DNA of 64,000 nucleotides from CADEEN01 sp963751775 (lineage in GTDB: Bacteria > Pseudomonadota > Gammaproteobacteria > Burkholderiales > Burkholderiaceae_C). Position 1 is the first letter of the stretch, and the number at the start of each line of letters is the position of its first letter. Shown in pieces: positions 45,564 to 54,509 of this stretch. The notes beneath the pieces are model-generated. The model was not told the origin of the DNA and did no database searches. It saw only the letters and a list, made by a program, of their open reading frames with translations. Made by a program: the position numbers and the translations under genes. The DNA is taken from the NCBI GenBank assembly GCA_963751775.1, contig CAVVVW010000014.1, forward strand, positions 1 to 64,000. Reading direction: 5' to 3'.

Positions 45564-45689
45564 CTCAGCCGCACGGGACAACCAAGCAACCGCCGCGGAT
45601 CCGGCTTCGCCGGTCCGCCAGCGGGCCTTGCAGGCCGCGCGGCCGCGAGACGCGGCCACTCCTCGGCCCGTCCAGCCGACGTCCGGCCT

Positions 45690-45745
45690 GGAGCGCGGGC
45701 TCGGCCCCCTGGGGGGGAGCGCCGAAGGCGCTACGGGGGGGGTCA
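45690..45745 (-). repeat. Intergenic repeat, family C (GAGCGCCGAAGGCGCTAC type)
   Basis: Beginning at the nadK stop codon on the minus strand: CCCCCCCGTAGCGCCTTCGG, CGCTCCCCCCCAGGGGGCCG. GTAGCGCC-TTC-GGCGCT forms a tight hairpin and CCCCC/GGGGG a second one. It may act as a terminator-like or mRNA-stabilising element between nadK and recN. Confidence 0.6.
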
Positions 45746-46618
45746 CACCACACCCTCGTACCAGCGCAGCTTGCGCCGCAGCGTGGCGTAGTAGCTCCAG
45801 CCGCGCGGATGCAGGAAGCGCACCTTGTGCCCCGAACGGCGCACGCGCACCTGGTCGCCGTGCTGCAGGCTGGCCAGGCTGTGCATGTCGAAGTTGGCCG
45901 AGGCGTCGCGGCCGGCGACGATGCCGATGCGGATCTCGCCGGTGTCGGGCAACACGATCGGCCGGTTGGACAAGGTGTGCGACGCGATCGGCACCAGCAC
46001 CCAACCGGCGATGCCGGGGTGCAGGATCGGCCCGCCGGCCGACAGCGCATAGGCGGTCGAACCGGTGGGGGATGCGACGATCAGGCCGTCGGCGCGCAGG
46101 TTGGCGACGAACTCGTCGCCGATGTCGATCTTCAGCTCGACCATGCTCGCGGTGGCGCCGCGGCTGACCACCACCTCGTTCATCGACAGGCCCTCGAAGA
46201 TGCGTTCGCCGCCGCGCCAGACGTCGCTCTCGAGCATCGAACGGTGCTCCTCTTCATAGTCGCCGGCGACCATCGGGGCCAGCACCTCGCGGAACTGGCC
46301 GACCGCAATGTCGGTGATGAAGCCCAAGCGTCCCTGGTTGATGCCGACCAGCGGGATGTCGTGGCGCGCCAGTTCGCGCGCGATGCCGAGCATGGTGCCG
46401 TCGCCACCGACCACCACCGCCAGGTCGCAATTCGCACCCAATCCGGCCACCGCCACGCTGGGGTAACCGGTGAGGCCGGTGTGCTGCGCGGTCGTGCTTT
46501 CGAACGACACTTGCATGCCGCCCTGGATGAGGAATTGCGCAATGTCATCGAGCAACTCGCGCATGCCCTGCGCCTGGTGCTTGCCCACGATCACAGCATG
46601 ACTGAAGGGCTTGGCCAT
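45743..46618 (-). CDS. nadK: NAD kinase
   Basis: NadK makes NADP from NAD. The 291-residue enzyme has the GGDGTM motif at residues 71-76, GRLGFITDI, the NE/D-type loop LSMNEVVVSRG, and the SPTGSTAYALSAGGPILHP block. The length and frame are normal. It is divergent from hrcA, with only 47 bases between start codons. Confidence 0.95.
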   Translation of the reverse strand: MAKPFSHAVIVGKHQAQGMRELLDDIAQFLIQGGMQVSFESTTAQHTGLTGYPSVAVAGLGANCDLAVVVGGDGTMLGIARELARHDIPLVGINQGRLGFITDIAVGQFREVLAPMVAGDYEEEHRSMLESDVWRGGERIFEGLSMNEVVVSRGATASMVELKIDIGDEFVANLRADGLIVASPTGSTAYALSAGGPILHPGIAGWVLVPIASHTLSNRPIVLPDTGEIRIGIVAGRDASANFDMHSLASLQHGDQVRVRRSGHKVRFLHPRGWSYYATLRRKLRWYEGVV

Positions 46619-46665
46619 CCGAAGAATTACACCATAGGCACCGCCGCCTACAATGAATTAAAGCC

Positions 46666-47694
46666 ATGGATGATCGCGCCAGGACCCTGCTCAAAGCGCT
46701 CGTCGAACGCTACATCGCCGACGGGCAGCCGGTGGGCTCGCGCACGCTGTCCAAGGCCTCGGGGCTGGAGCTGAGTCCGGCGACGATCCGCAACGTGATG
46801 GCCGATCTGGAGGACATGGGCCTGATCGCCAGCCCGCACACCAGCGCCGGCAGGGTGCCGACGGCGCGCGGCTATCGACTCTTCGTCGACACCATGCTGA
46901 CGGCGCGCACGCTCGATCTCGAGCACGCGCCGCCGGAGATGTCGGCCGCGCGCGACCAGCTGCACGCCGACCAGCCGCAGCGCGTGATCGCCAACGCCGC
47001 GCACCTGCTGTCGAGCCTGTCCAACTTCGTCGGGGTGGTCACCGCGCCAAGGAAGGCCGGCGTGTTCCACCACATCGAATTCCTGCGCCTGGGCGAGCGG
47101 CGCGTGCTGCTGATCCTGGTCTCGCCCGAAGGCGATGTGCAAAACCGCGTCATCATGACCGCGCGCGACCATCCGCAGGCCGAGCTGATCGAGGCCAGCA
47201 ATTACCTCAACAGCCACTATGCCGGTTTGACGCTCGACGCCGTGCGCGAGCGCCTGCAACATGAAGTCGAGGCCCTGCGCGGCGAGATCGCGGCCCTGAT
47301 GCAGGCCGCGGTGCAGGCCGGCACCGAGGCGATGGCCGAGTCCACCGAGCAGGTGGTGGTCAGCGGCGAACGCAACCTGCTGGCGGTGCAGGATTTCGGC
47401 AACGACATGGGCTCGTTGCGCAAGCTGTTCGACCTGTTCGAGCAAAAGACGCAATTGATGCGGCTGCTCGACGTCAGCAGCCGCGCCGAGGGCGTGCGCA
47501 TCTACATCGGCGGCGAGAGCCGGGTCGTGCCGTTCGAGGAATTGTCGGTGGTCAGTGCACCCTACGAGATCGACGGCCAACTGGTCGGCACGCTGGCCGT
47601 GATCGGGCCTACGCGCATGGCCTACGAGCGCATGATCCAGATCGTCGACATCACGTCGCGGCTGGTCAGTAACGCATTGTCAGCGCCGCGCTGA
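46666..47694 (+). CDS. hrcA: Heat-inducible transcription repressor
   Basis: The 342-residue repressor has an N-terminal winged helix (ALVERYIADGQPVGSRTLSK, ELSPATIRNVMADLEDMG) and the HrcA GAF-like dimerisation domain (LSNFVGVVTAPRK, EFLRLGERRVLLILVSPEGD, IYIGGES). It normally represses groE/dnaK genes through CIRCE elements and is stabilised by GroEL. No CIRCE element is visible in the short upstream region, so it may not autoregulate. Confidence 0.95.
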   Translation: MDDRARTLLKALVERYIADGQPVGSRTLSKASGLELSPATIRNVMADLEDMGLIASPHTSAGRVPTARGYRLFVDTMLTARTLDLEHAPPEMSAARDQLHADQPQRVIANAAHLLSSLSNFVGVVTAPRKAGVFHHIEFLRLGERRVLLILVSPEGDVQNRVIMTARDHPQAELIEASNYLNSHYAGLTLDAVRERLQHEVEALRGEIAALMQAAVQAGTEAMAESTEQVVVSGERNLLAVQDFGNDMGSLRKLFDLFEQKTQLMRLLDVSSRAEGVRIYIGGESRVVPFEELSVVSAPYEIDGQLVGTLAVIGPTRMAYERMIQIVDITSRLVSNALSAPR

Positions 47695-47724
47695 CACTGC
47701 AAGATATCGCTGCCGCCGGTAGCG

Positions 47725-47745
47725 GCCTAGGTGATTGCCCTAGGC
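47725..47745 (+). terminator. Hairpin after hrcA, possible terminator
   Basis: GCCTAGG-TGATTGC-CCTAGGC is a perfect 7-bp stem 30 bases after the hrcA stop. It has no T tract directly after it, so Rho-independent termination is uncertain; it may instead protect the mRNA end. Confidence 0.4.
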
Positions 47746-47776
47746 ACGGCGATCGGCTGCAGATTTTCTTTGGAAA

Positions 47777-47790
47777 TTGACTGCGGTCAT
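47777..47790 (+). promoter_or_regulatory. Crp/Fnr-type box upstream of tctC-like gene
   Basis: TTGAC-TGCG-GTCAT matches the TTGAC-N4-GTCAA palindrome in front of oxc at 13 of 14 positions apart from one spacer base and the final base. It lies about 105 bases before the tctC-like start. The box is likely recognised by the Crp/Fnr-family protein encoded downstream, linking the transporter to the oxalate genes. I do not see a convincing -10 at a standard distance. Confidence 0.6.
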
Positions 47791-47894
47791 TCGTTTTTCC
47801 TGTCATCGGCCGGACCATCACGCCGCGTTGAGTAGCAGCCTTTGGCGTTGCCGTACCCGCTTCTACTTGCCCCATTGCACTTTCAGGAGACATC

Positions 47895-48903
47895 ATGATG
47901 AATATTGGAAAGACCATGCGCCGCGCGGCGCTTGCCTCTGTGGCGTTGGCGCTCGCCGTACCGGCGTTGGCCGCCTGGGAGCCGACCAAGCCGGTCGAGT
48001 TCGTGATCCCGGCCGGTACCGGCGGCGGCGCCGACCAGATGGCCCGGCTGATCCAGGGCATCATCGTCAAGCACAAGCTGATGAAGGAGTCGATGATCGT
48101 CGTCAACAAGGCGGGCGGCGCCGGTGCCGAGGGCTTCCTGTCGGTGAAGGAGGCCAAGGGTGACCCGCACAAACTGATCATCACCCTGTCCAATCTGTTC
48201 ACCACGCCGTTGGCCACCGGCGTGCCCTTCAATTGGAAGGACATGACGCCGGTTTCGATGATGGCGCTCGACCAGTTCGTGCTCTGGGTCAATGCCAGCA
48301 CGCCGTACAAGAACGCGAACGAGTTCATCGCCGCGGTCAAGGCCGCGGGGCCGAACAAGATGAAGATGGGCGGCACGGGCTCCAAGCAGGAAGACCAGAT
48401 CCTGACCGTCGGCCTGGAAAAGGCCACCGGCACGAAGTTCATCTATGTGCCCTACAAGGGCGGTGGCGAAGTGGCGGTGCAACTGGTTGGCGGCCACATC
48501 GACGCGACGGTGAACAACCCGATCGAAGCGGTGGCCCAGTGGCGCGCCGGTACGCTGCGGCCGCTTGTGCGTGTTCGACGACGTGCGCATGCCGTACAAG
48601 ACCAAGGTCACCGACAAGGAGTCGTGGTACGACATCCCGACCTGCAAGGAGGCCGGCGTGCCGACCGACTACGTGATGCTGCGCGGCGTGTTCATGGCGC
48701 CGGGCGTCACGGCCGAGCAGACCGCCTACTACGTCGATCTTCTGAAGAAGGTGCGCGAGACGCCCGACTGGAAGGAATTCATGGAAAAGGGTGCCTTCAA
48801 CACCACCGCCATGAGCGGCACCGACTACGTCAAGTGGCTCTCGGCTGCTGACATCCTGCACCGGCAGTTGATGACCGAGGCCGGATTCCTGGCCAAGCCC
48901 TAG
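47895..48903 (+). CDS. Tripartite tricarboxylate-type transporter substrate-binding protein (one frame break)
   Basis: This is a TctC/Bug-family periplasmic receptor of about 335 residues. The signal peptide is residues 1-27 (AALASVALALAVPALAA). The core blocks are KPVEFVIPAGTGGGADQMAR, FIYVPYKGGGEVAVQLVGGH and MAPGVTAEQTAYYVDLLKKV. One extra T near 48565 breaks the frame at LRPL-CVFDD. AGGAG precedes the start. With the two membrane genes downstream it forms a complete TTT system; the oxalate context suggests an organic diacid ligand, possibly oxalate itself (inference). Confidence 0.85.
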
Positions 48904-49055
48904 GGCTGCGGTAAGCTGACCGGGTCTGCGTCGCGCCGCCGGCGTGACGCAGACGCCGGTTCGAGGCGGCCGGCCGGTCGGACGCGAACGCGCGTCGACG
49001 CCGTTCGGCCATCCGGCCTCGGTCCGCTCGCTCACCGATTGCTGTGGAGCAACCC

Positions 49056-49581
49056 ATGTCAGAAGACAGAATCCTCCGAGGCGGCGGCCAGCCCTGCCCT
49101 GGTCAAGAACTGCAGCGTCGACACGGTGGTGGCGGCGATCCTGTTCGTGCTCGGCGCGGTGGTCGTGTTCGAAGCGCGGCGGCTGGGCGCCAGCTGGACC
49201 ACCGACGGCCCGGGTGCGGGCTACTTTCCCTTCTACATCGGCCTCATCGTCTGCATCTCGGCGCTCGGCATCATCGTCCAGGCGCGGTCGGCCAAGTCAC
49301 GCGATGAAGACACCTTCGTCGACCGCGAGCAGATGGGTCGCGTGCTGCAGGTGCTGTTGCCTGCGGCGGTGTACGTCCTCGGCATCTGGTTCCTCGGCCT
49401 GTACGTGGCCTCGGCCATCTACATCGCGCTGTTCATGATCATCCTGGGCAAGTACCCGCCGCTGCGAAGCGTCCTGGTGGCGGTGATCGTCAACGCCATC
49501 TTCTTCGTCATGTTCGAGGTCTGGTTCAAGGTGCCGCTGTACAAGGGCACGTTGGAGCCGCTGCGCGCCCTCGGCTACTGA
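49056..49581 (+). CDS. TctB-family small membrane subunit (one frame break)
   Basis: About 174 residues with four spans: residues about 25-43 (VVAAILFVLGAVVVFEARRL), 60-78, 108-128 and 135-160. The FEARRLGASWTTDGPGAGYF segment, with DGPGAGYFPF, is characteristic of TctB. The ATG with GGAG upstream (MSEDR) is joined to SSEAAASPALVK after removing one extra base near 49068. It is the small partner of the large TctA-like channel encoded next. Confidence 0.82.
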
Positions 49582-49612
49582 CCGCAACGCCACACCGCTG
49601 GAGCACGCATAA

Positions 49613-51142
49613 ATGGAAGAAATCAATGCCCTGATGCAGGGCTTTGCCGTCGTGCTGACGCCGATGAACATCGGGCTGATGTTCGTCGGCATCATCCTGG
49701 GCGTCGTGATCGGCGTGTTGCCGGGCCTGGGCGGCGCCAACGGGGTGGCGATCCTGCTGCCGCTGACGTTCACGATGTCGCCGACCTCGGCCATCGTGAT
49801 GCTGTCGTGCATCTACTGGGGCGCGTTGTTCGGCGGTGCGATCACCTCGATCCTGTTCAACATCCCCGGCGAGCCCTGGTCCGTCGCCACCACCTTCGAC
49901 GGCTACCCGCTGGCGCAGAAGGGCAAGGCCGGGCAGGCCCTGACGGCGGCCTTCACCTCGTCGTTCGTCGGCGCCTTCGTCGCCGTGCTGATGATCACCT
50001 TCCTGGCTCCGCTGGTGGCCAAGTTCGCGCTCAAGTTCGGTGCGCCGGAGTTCTTCGCCGTCTACCTGCTGACCTTCTGCAGCTTCGTCGGCATGGGCAA
50101 GGGCTCGCCGTTCAAGATCCTGGTTTCGATGGCCTTCGGTTTCGCGCTGGCTGCGGTCGGCATGGACACCGTCACCGGCCAGTTGCGCCTGACCTTCGGC
50201 CAGACGGAACTGATGCGCGGCTTCGACTTCCTGATCGCCGTGATCGGCCTGTTCGGCATCGGCGAAATCCTGTTGTCGATGGAGGAGGGCCTGAGTTTCC
50301 AGGGCAAGTCGGCACGCATCAACCCGAAGGTCGTGTGGGAGACGTGGAAGGAATTGCCGAGATACTGGGCCACGTCGGTGCGCAGCTCGCTGGTCGGCAT
50401 CTGGATGGGCATCACGCCGGGCGGCGCGACGCCGGCCTCGTTCATGAGCTACGGCCTGGCGAAGAAGTTCTCCAAGAACGGCGCGAAGTTCGGCACCGGC
50501 GAGATCGAGGGCGTGATCGCACCCGAGACGGCGGCCCACGCCGCCGGCACCAGCGCGCTGCTGCCGATGCTGGCCCTGGGCATCCCCGGCTCACCGACGG
50601 CGGCGGTGCTGCTCGGTGGCCTGCTGATCTGGGGCCTGCAGCCCGGGCCGCTGCTGTTCGTCGAGCAGAAGGACTTCGTCTGGGGCCTGATCGCCAGCAT
50701 GTACCTGGGCAACCTGGTCGGGCTGATCGTGGTGCTGACCACGGTGCCGCTGTTCGCCTCGATCCTGCGCATCCCGTTCTCGATCATCGCGCCGGTGATC
50801 ATCGTCATCTGTGCCATCGGTGCCTACACCGTGCACAACGCGATGCTCGACATCTGGTTCATGCTCGGCTTCGGCGTCGTCGGCTATGTCTTCAAGAAGC
50901 TCGACTACCCGTTGGCGCCGATGGTGCTGGCGCTGGTGCTCGGCGACAAGGCCGAGGATTCGTTCCGCCAGGCCATGCTGGTCTCGCAGGGCGAGGTCTC
51001 GATCATGTGGGCCAACCCGCTGGTCGGCTCGATCACCACGCTGGCGCTGCTGATGCTGTGCTGGCCGTTGATCTCGAAGGTGCTGCATGCGGTGCGGCCG
51101 CCGAAGGTGGATCCGATCGCTGCACAGCGGCCGGTCGATTAA
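49613..51142 (+). CDS. TctA-family large membrane subunit
   Basis: The 509-residue protein has about twelve spans and the TctA signatures GVVIGVLPGLGGANGVAILL near residue 35, WGALFGGAITSILFNIPGEP near residue 75, and ETAAHAAGTSALLPMLALGI with PGSPTAAVLLGGL. The G-rich loops are thought to form the substrate path. The frame is intact. The transporter is secondary, driven by ion gradients, with the TctC-like receptor delivering the ligand. Confidence 0.9.
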   Translation: MEEINALMQGFAVVLTPMNIGLMFVGIILGVVIGVLPGLGGANGVAILLPLTFTMSPTSAIVMLSCIYWGALFGGAITSILFNIPGEPWSVATTFDGYPLAQKGKAGQALTAAFTSSFVGAFVAVLMITFLAPLVAKFALKFGAPEFFAVYLLTFCSFVGMGKGSPFKILVSMAFGFALAAVGMDTVTGQLRLTFGQTELMRGFDFLIAVIGLFGIGEILLSMEEGLSFQGKSARINPKVVWETWKELPRYWATSVRSSLVGIWMGITPGGATPASFMSYGLAKKFSKNGAKFGTGEIEGVIAPETAAHAAGTSALLPMLALGIPGSPTAAVLLGGLLIWGLQPGPLLFVEQKDFVWGLIASMYLGNLVGLIVVLTTVPLFASILRIPFSIIAPVIIVICAIGAYTVHNAMLDIWFMLGFGVVGYVFKKLDYPLAPMVLALVLGDKAEDSFRQAMLVSQGEVSIMWANPLVGSITTLALLMLCWPLISKVLHAVRPPKVDPIAAQRPVD

Positions 51143-51157
51143 TCAACAGGAGGTGAC

Positions 51158-51992
51158 ATGCCTGTCATCGCATTGACCCAGGGAATGGGCTCGCTGGCCC
51201 AGGACATCGCCGAGCAGTTGGCGCAGGAACTGCAGATCTCGGTGCTGCAGCACGAGGTGAGCGAGCGCGTCGCCGACAAGATGCACGTCTCCAAGAGCCT
51301 GATCAACCGCCTGCGGCACGGCAAGGCGGGCACCATCGAGCGCTTGAAGGCCGATCGCGACAGCATGGCCGTCTACACCGCAGAAGAAGTGCTCGAGGCC
51401 GCGGCCCGCGGCAACGTCGTGCTGCGCGGCTGGGGTGCCACCTGCCTGCTGCGGCCGGTACCGCATGTGCCTTGCGTACGCATCCTGCGGCCGCGCGCAC
51501 AGCGCGTGCAGTGGCTGATGGCCGAACTCGACACCGACGACGCCGACCTCGCCGAGGCCGAGATCCGGCGCAGCGATCAGGCCAATGCCGCCCGCATGCA
51601 CGAACAGTTCGGCGTGCACTGGGGCGATCCGGTGCTGTTCGACCTGGTGCTCAACACCGACCGCCTTTCGGTCGACACCTGCGTGCAGCAGATCAAGGCC
51701 CTGCTGGCGCGGCCGGAGTTCGCCGAGACCGAGGCCTCGCGCGCGCTGTTGATGGGCATGGCCTTGCAGGCGCATGTGCGCGCGGCGCTGCGCGCCAACG
51801 AGGCCACGCACGGCGTCAACATCACGATCGACAGCACGGGCAGCCAGGTGACGCTGCGCGGCATCGTGCTCAACGCCGACGAGCAGCGCGCGGCCGAGCA
51901 GGTCGCCGCCGGCGTTGCCGGGTGTCACTGCGGTCGACAACCAGTTGCGCGTGATGGCGACTTCGCGCCTGTTCCCGTCGGCGCGGGCCTAG
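51158..51992 (+). CDS. Cytidylate-kinase-like protein with C-terminal BON domain (one frame break)
   Basis: About 278 residues. The N-terminal 200 residues resemble the cytidylate-kinase-like family (MPVIALTQGMGSLAQDIAEQ, then RGNVVLRGWGATCLLRPVPH and VHWGDPVLFDLVLNTDRLSV). However, the N-terminal loop GMGSLAQ lacks the GKS/T of a Walker A, so phosphotransfer is doubtful. The C-terminal 70 residues form a BON domain (VRAALRANEATHGVNITIDS, VTLRGIVLNADEQRAAEQVA). One extra base near 51918 separates AAGVAG from VTAVDNQLRVM. It follows tctA by 15 bases. Confidence 0.65.
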
Positions 51993-52035
51993 GCTCTGTT
52001 CGCACTGCCGTGCGTCGGTCTGAACAGACCCCGGT

Positions 52036-52650
52036 TCAGATCTTCCCGCGCTGCTTCAGGCGGCTCAAGGTCTCGGCCGACAGATTGAGGTAGGCGGCGA
52101 GTTCCTTCTTCGGGATCCGCTCCGTGAGTTCCGGGTGCTTGCGCTCGAAGCGGTGCACGCGGCCGGGCCCGTCGAGCAGGTGCAGCGTGATGGTGTGGGC
52201 CATGATCTCGCTCATCAGGCGCATCACTTCGTATTCGAAGCTGACCTTGAACTTCGGATGGCGGTCGAGAAACTCGACCCACGCCGGCATCGGCAGCTTG
52301 GCGACCCGCGCCTTGCTCAGGCAGACGATGCTGTAGGGCGTCGGCGTATTCAGCCGCCATGCGGCATAGCTGGTCTCGATGTCGCGCTCGTCGGCAAAGC
52401 GCAGGATCATTTCCTTGGCGTCGGCGTTGGTCACCACCCGCTTGAGCACGCCGTCGAGCACGAAGTACTGCTCCATCTCGTGCACGCCCTGGTGCAGCAG
52501 GACATCACCCTTGTTGCAGTCGACGATCGCCAGTTGTTCGTCGAGGTCGCTGCGCTCCTGCTCGGTCATCTCCTTGAGAACGACGTTTTGCCTCAACTGG
52601 ACGCGGATGACGTTGCGTTCGGGGTGGTTGTCTATCGAGGTCGAGATCAT
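52036..52650 (-). CDS. Crp/Fnr-family transcriptional regulator
   Basis: The 204-residue protein has an N-terminal cyclic-nucleotide-binding-type beta-roll (about residues 25-130; GDVLLHQGVHEMEQYFVLDG), a dimerisation helix, and a C-terminal helix-turn-helix. The recognition helix AETLSRLKQRG has the same Glu-x-x-Ser-Arg pattern as FNR, which reads TTGA half-sites. It lacks the N-terminal cysteine cluster of FNR, so it is not an iron-sulfur oxygen sensor of that type. It is divergent from oxc across a TTGACCGCGGTCAA palindrome and is the probable regulator of the island. Confidence 0.85.
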   Translation of the reverse strand: MISTSIDNHPERNVIRVQLRQNVVLKEMTEQERSDLDEQLAIVDCNKGDVLLHQGVHEMEQYFVLDGVLKRVVTNADAKEMILRFADERDIETSYAAWRLNTPTPYSIVCLSKARVAKLPMPAWVEFLDRHPKFKVSFEYEVMRLMSEIMAHTITLHLLDGPGRVHRFERKHPELTERIPKKELAAYLNLSAETLSRLKQRGKI

Positions 52651-52676
52651 CTGCGCCAGGATTCAAATCCCGAAAA

Positions 52677-52719
52677 TTGACCGCGGTCAACGGTGCTGAG
52701 AGGGCCGAATTTTTATCAT
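52677..52719 (+). promoter_or_regulatory. Crp/Fnr-type operator and oxc promoter
   Basis: TTGACCGCGGTCAA (52677-52690) is a perfect 14-bp palindrome with the TTGA-N6-TCAA layout of FNR-class sites. A -10-like TATCAT lies at 52714-52719; the start of transcription it implies, near 52726, places the palindrome centre at about -42, the classical position for activation by overlapping the -35. The box also lies 27 bases before the regulator start, fitting autoregulation. Confidence 0.7.
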
Positions 52720-52750
52720 ACGTCCAACCCGAACAGCAGGAGATCCAGAC

Positions 52751-54475
52751 ATGTCGTCAGAAACCATTGGCGCCGACGGCGCCGCGCAAACCGACGGGTT
52801 CCACCTGGTCATCGATGCGCTCAAGCTCAACGACATCGACACCATCTTCGGCCTGCCCGGCATTCCCATCACCGACCTCACCCGCAAGGCGCAGGCCGCC
52901 GGCCTGCGGGTCATCTCGTTCCGGCACGAGCAGCATGCGGGCAATGCGGCCGCCGCCGCCGGCTTCCTGACCGGCAAGCCCGGCATCTGCCTGACCGTGT
53001 CGGCACCGGGCTTCCTGAACGGGTTGACCGCGCTGGCCAATGCAACGGTGAACTGCTTCCCGATGATCCTGATCAGCGGCTCGAGCGAGCGCGAGATCGT
53101 CGACCTGCAGCAGGGCGACTACGAGGAGATGGACCAGCTCGCCATCGCCAAGCCGCTGTGCAAGGCCGCCTACCGGGTGCTGCACGCCCAGGACATCGGC
53201 GTGGGCATCGCGCGCGCCATCCGCTCGGCCGTGTCCGGCCGGCCCGGCGGTGTGTATCTCGACCTGCCGGCCAAGCTGTTCGGGCAGACGATGGACGCCG
53301 CGGCGGGCAAGAAGTCGCTGATCAAGGTCGTCGACCCGGCGCCACGCCAGATCCCGGCGCCCGACGCCGTGCGGCGCGCACTCAGCCTGCTGAAGGGCGC
53401 GAAGCGTCCGCTGATCCTGCTCGGCAAAGGGGCGGCCTACGCCCGCGCCGATGCCGACATCCGTGCGCTGGTCGAGAAGACCGGCATTCCCTACCTGCCG
53501 ATGTCGATGGCCAAGGGCCTGCTGCCCGACAACCATGCCTTGTCGGCATCGGCCGCGCGCTCCTACGTGCTGGAGCAGGCCGACGTCGTGATGCTGGTCG
53601 GCGCCCGCCTGAACTGGCTGCTGTCGCATGGCAAGGGCAAGACCTGGGGCGCGCCCAACGCCAAGCAGTTCATCCAGATCGACATCGCCCCGACCGAGAT
53701 CGACAGCAACGTGGCCATCGCCGCGCCGCTGATCGGCGACGTCGGCTCTTGCGTCTCGGCGCTGCTGGCCGGCATCGACGCCGGCTGGGCCAAGCCGCCC
53801 GCCGAGTGGACCGGCGCGATCGCCGAGCGCAAGGACAAGAACCTGTCGAAGATGGCCGCCACGCTGCAGCTCAGCCCATCGCCGATGAGCTTCCAGAGCG
53901 CGCTGGCCGTGATCCGCGACATGGTCAAGGCCCGGCCCGACGCCATCGTCGTCAACGAGGGCGCCAACACGCTCGACTTCGCGCGCAGCATCGTCGACAT
54001 GTACGAGCCGCGCAAGCGCCTGGACGTCGGCACCTGGGGCATCATGGGCATCGGCATGGGCTTCTCGGTCGCCGCCGCGGTCATCACCGGCAAGCCGGTG
54101 ATCGCCATCGAGGGCGACAGCGCCTTCGGCTTCAGCGGCATGGAGGTCGAGACGATCTGCCGCTACAACCTGCCGGTCTGCGTGATCGTGTTCAACAACA
54201 ACGGCGTCTACCGCGGCACCGACGTCAACCCGACCGGCGGCCCCGACGTGGCGCCCACCGTGTTCGTCAAGGGTGCCCGTTACGACAAGATGATGGAGGC
54301 CTTCGGCGGCGTCGGCGTGCATGCCACGACGCGCGAGGAGCTGAGCAAGGCCCTGGCCGAGGCCGTCGCCTCCGGCCGGCCGACCCTGATCAATGCCGTC
54401 ATCGACGAGACTGCCGGCACCGAGAGCGGCAGAATCACGAGCCTGAACCCGCAAAGCGCGGCAAAGAAGAAATAA
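52751..54475 (+). CDS. oxc: Oxalyl-CoA decarboxylase
   Basis: Oxc is a thiamine-diphosphate enzyme that converts oxalyl-CoA to formyl-CoA and CO2. The 574-residue protein has the Pyr domain (LNDIDTIFGLPGIPITDLTR, with SFRHEQHAGNAAAAAGF holding the activating Glu), the central ADP-binding domain (VVMLVGARLNWLLSHGKGKT), and the ThDP motif GDSAFGFSGMEVETICRYN...NNNGVYRG. The length is close to Oxalobacter Oxc (568). AGGAG lies 9 bases before the ATG. The frame is intact. Confidence 0.95.
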   Translation: MSSETIGADGAAQTDGFHLVIDALKLNDIDTIFGLPGIPITDLTRKAQAAGLRVISFRHEQHAGNAAAAAGFLTGKPGICLTVSAPGFLNGLTALANATVNCFPMILISGSSEREIVDLQQGDYEEMDQLAIAKPLCKAAYRVLHAQDIGVGIARAIRSAVSGRPGGVYLDLPAKLFGQTMDAAAGKKSLIKVVDPAPRQIPAPDAVRRALSLLKGAKRPLILLGKGAAYARADADIRALVEKTGIPYLPMSMAKGLLPDNHALSASAARSYVLEQADVVMLVGARLNWLLSHGKGKTWGAPNAKQFIQIDIAPTEIDSNVAIAAPLIGDVGSCVSALLAGIDAGWAKPPAEWTGAIAERKDKNLSKMAATLQLSPSPMSFQSALAVIRDMVKARPDAIVVNEGANTLDFARSIVDMYEPRKRLDVGTWGIMGIGMGFSVAAAVITGKPVIAIEGDSAFGFSGMEVETICRYNLPVCVIVFNNNGVYRGTDVNPTGGPDVAPTVFVKGARYDKMMEAFGGVGVHATTREELSKALAEAVASGRPTLINAVIDETAGTESGRITSLNPQSAAKKK

Positions 54476-54509
54476 TCCAGCCACCCCGAAAATCGCCAGG
54501 AGTTATCAC

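Noticed and set aside
52036..52650. FNR-type oxygen sensor
   Set aside because: The recognition helix is FNR-like but the N-terminal and central cysteines needed for the iron-sulfur cluster are absent.
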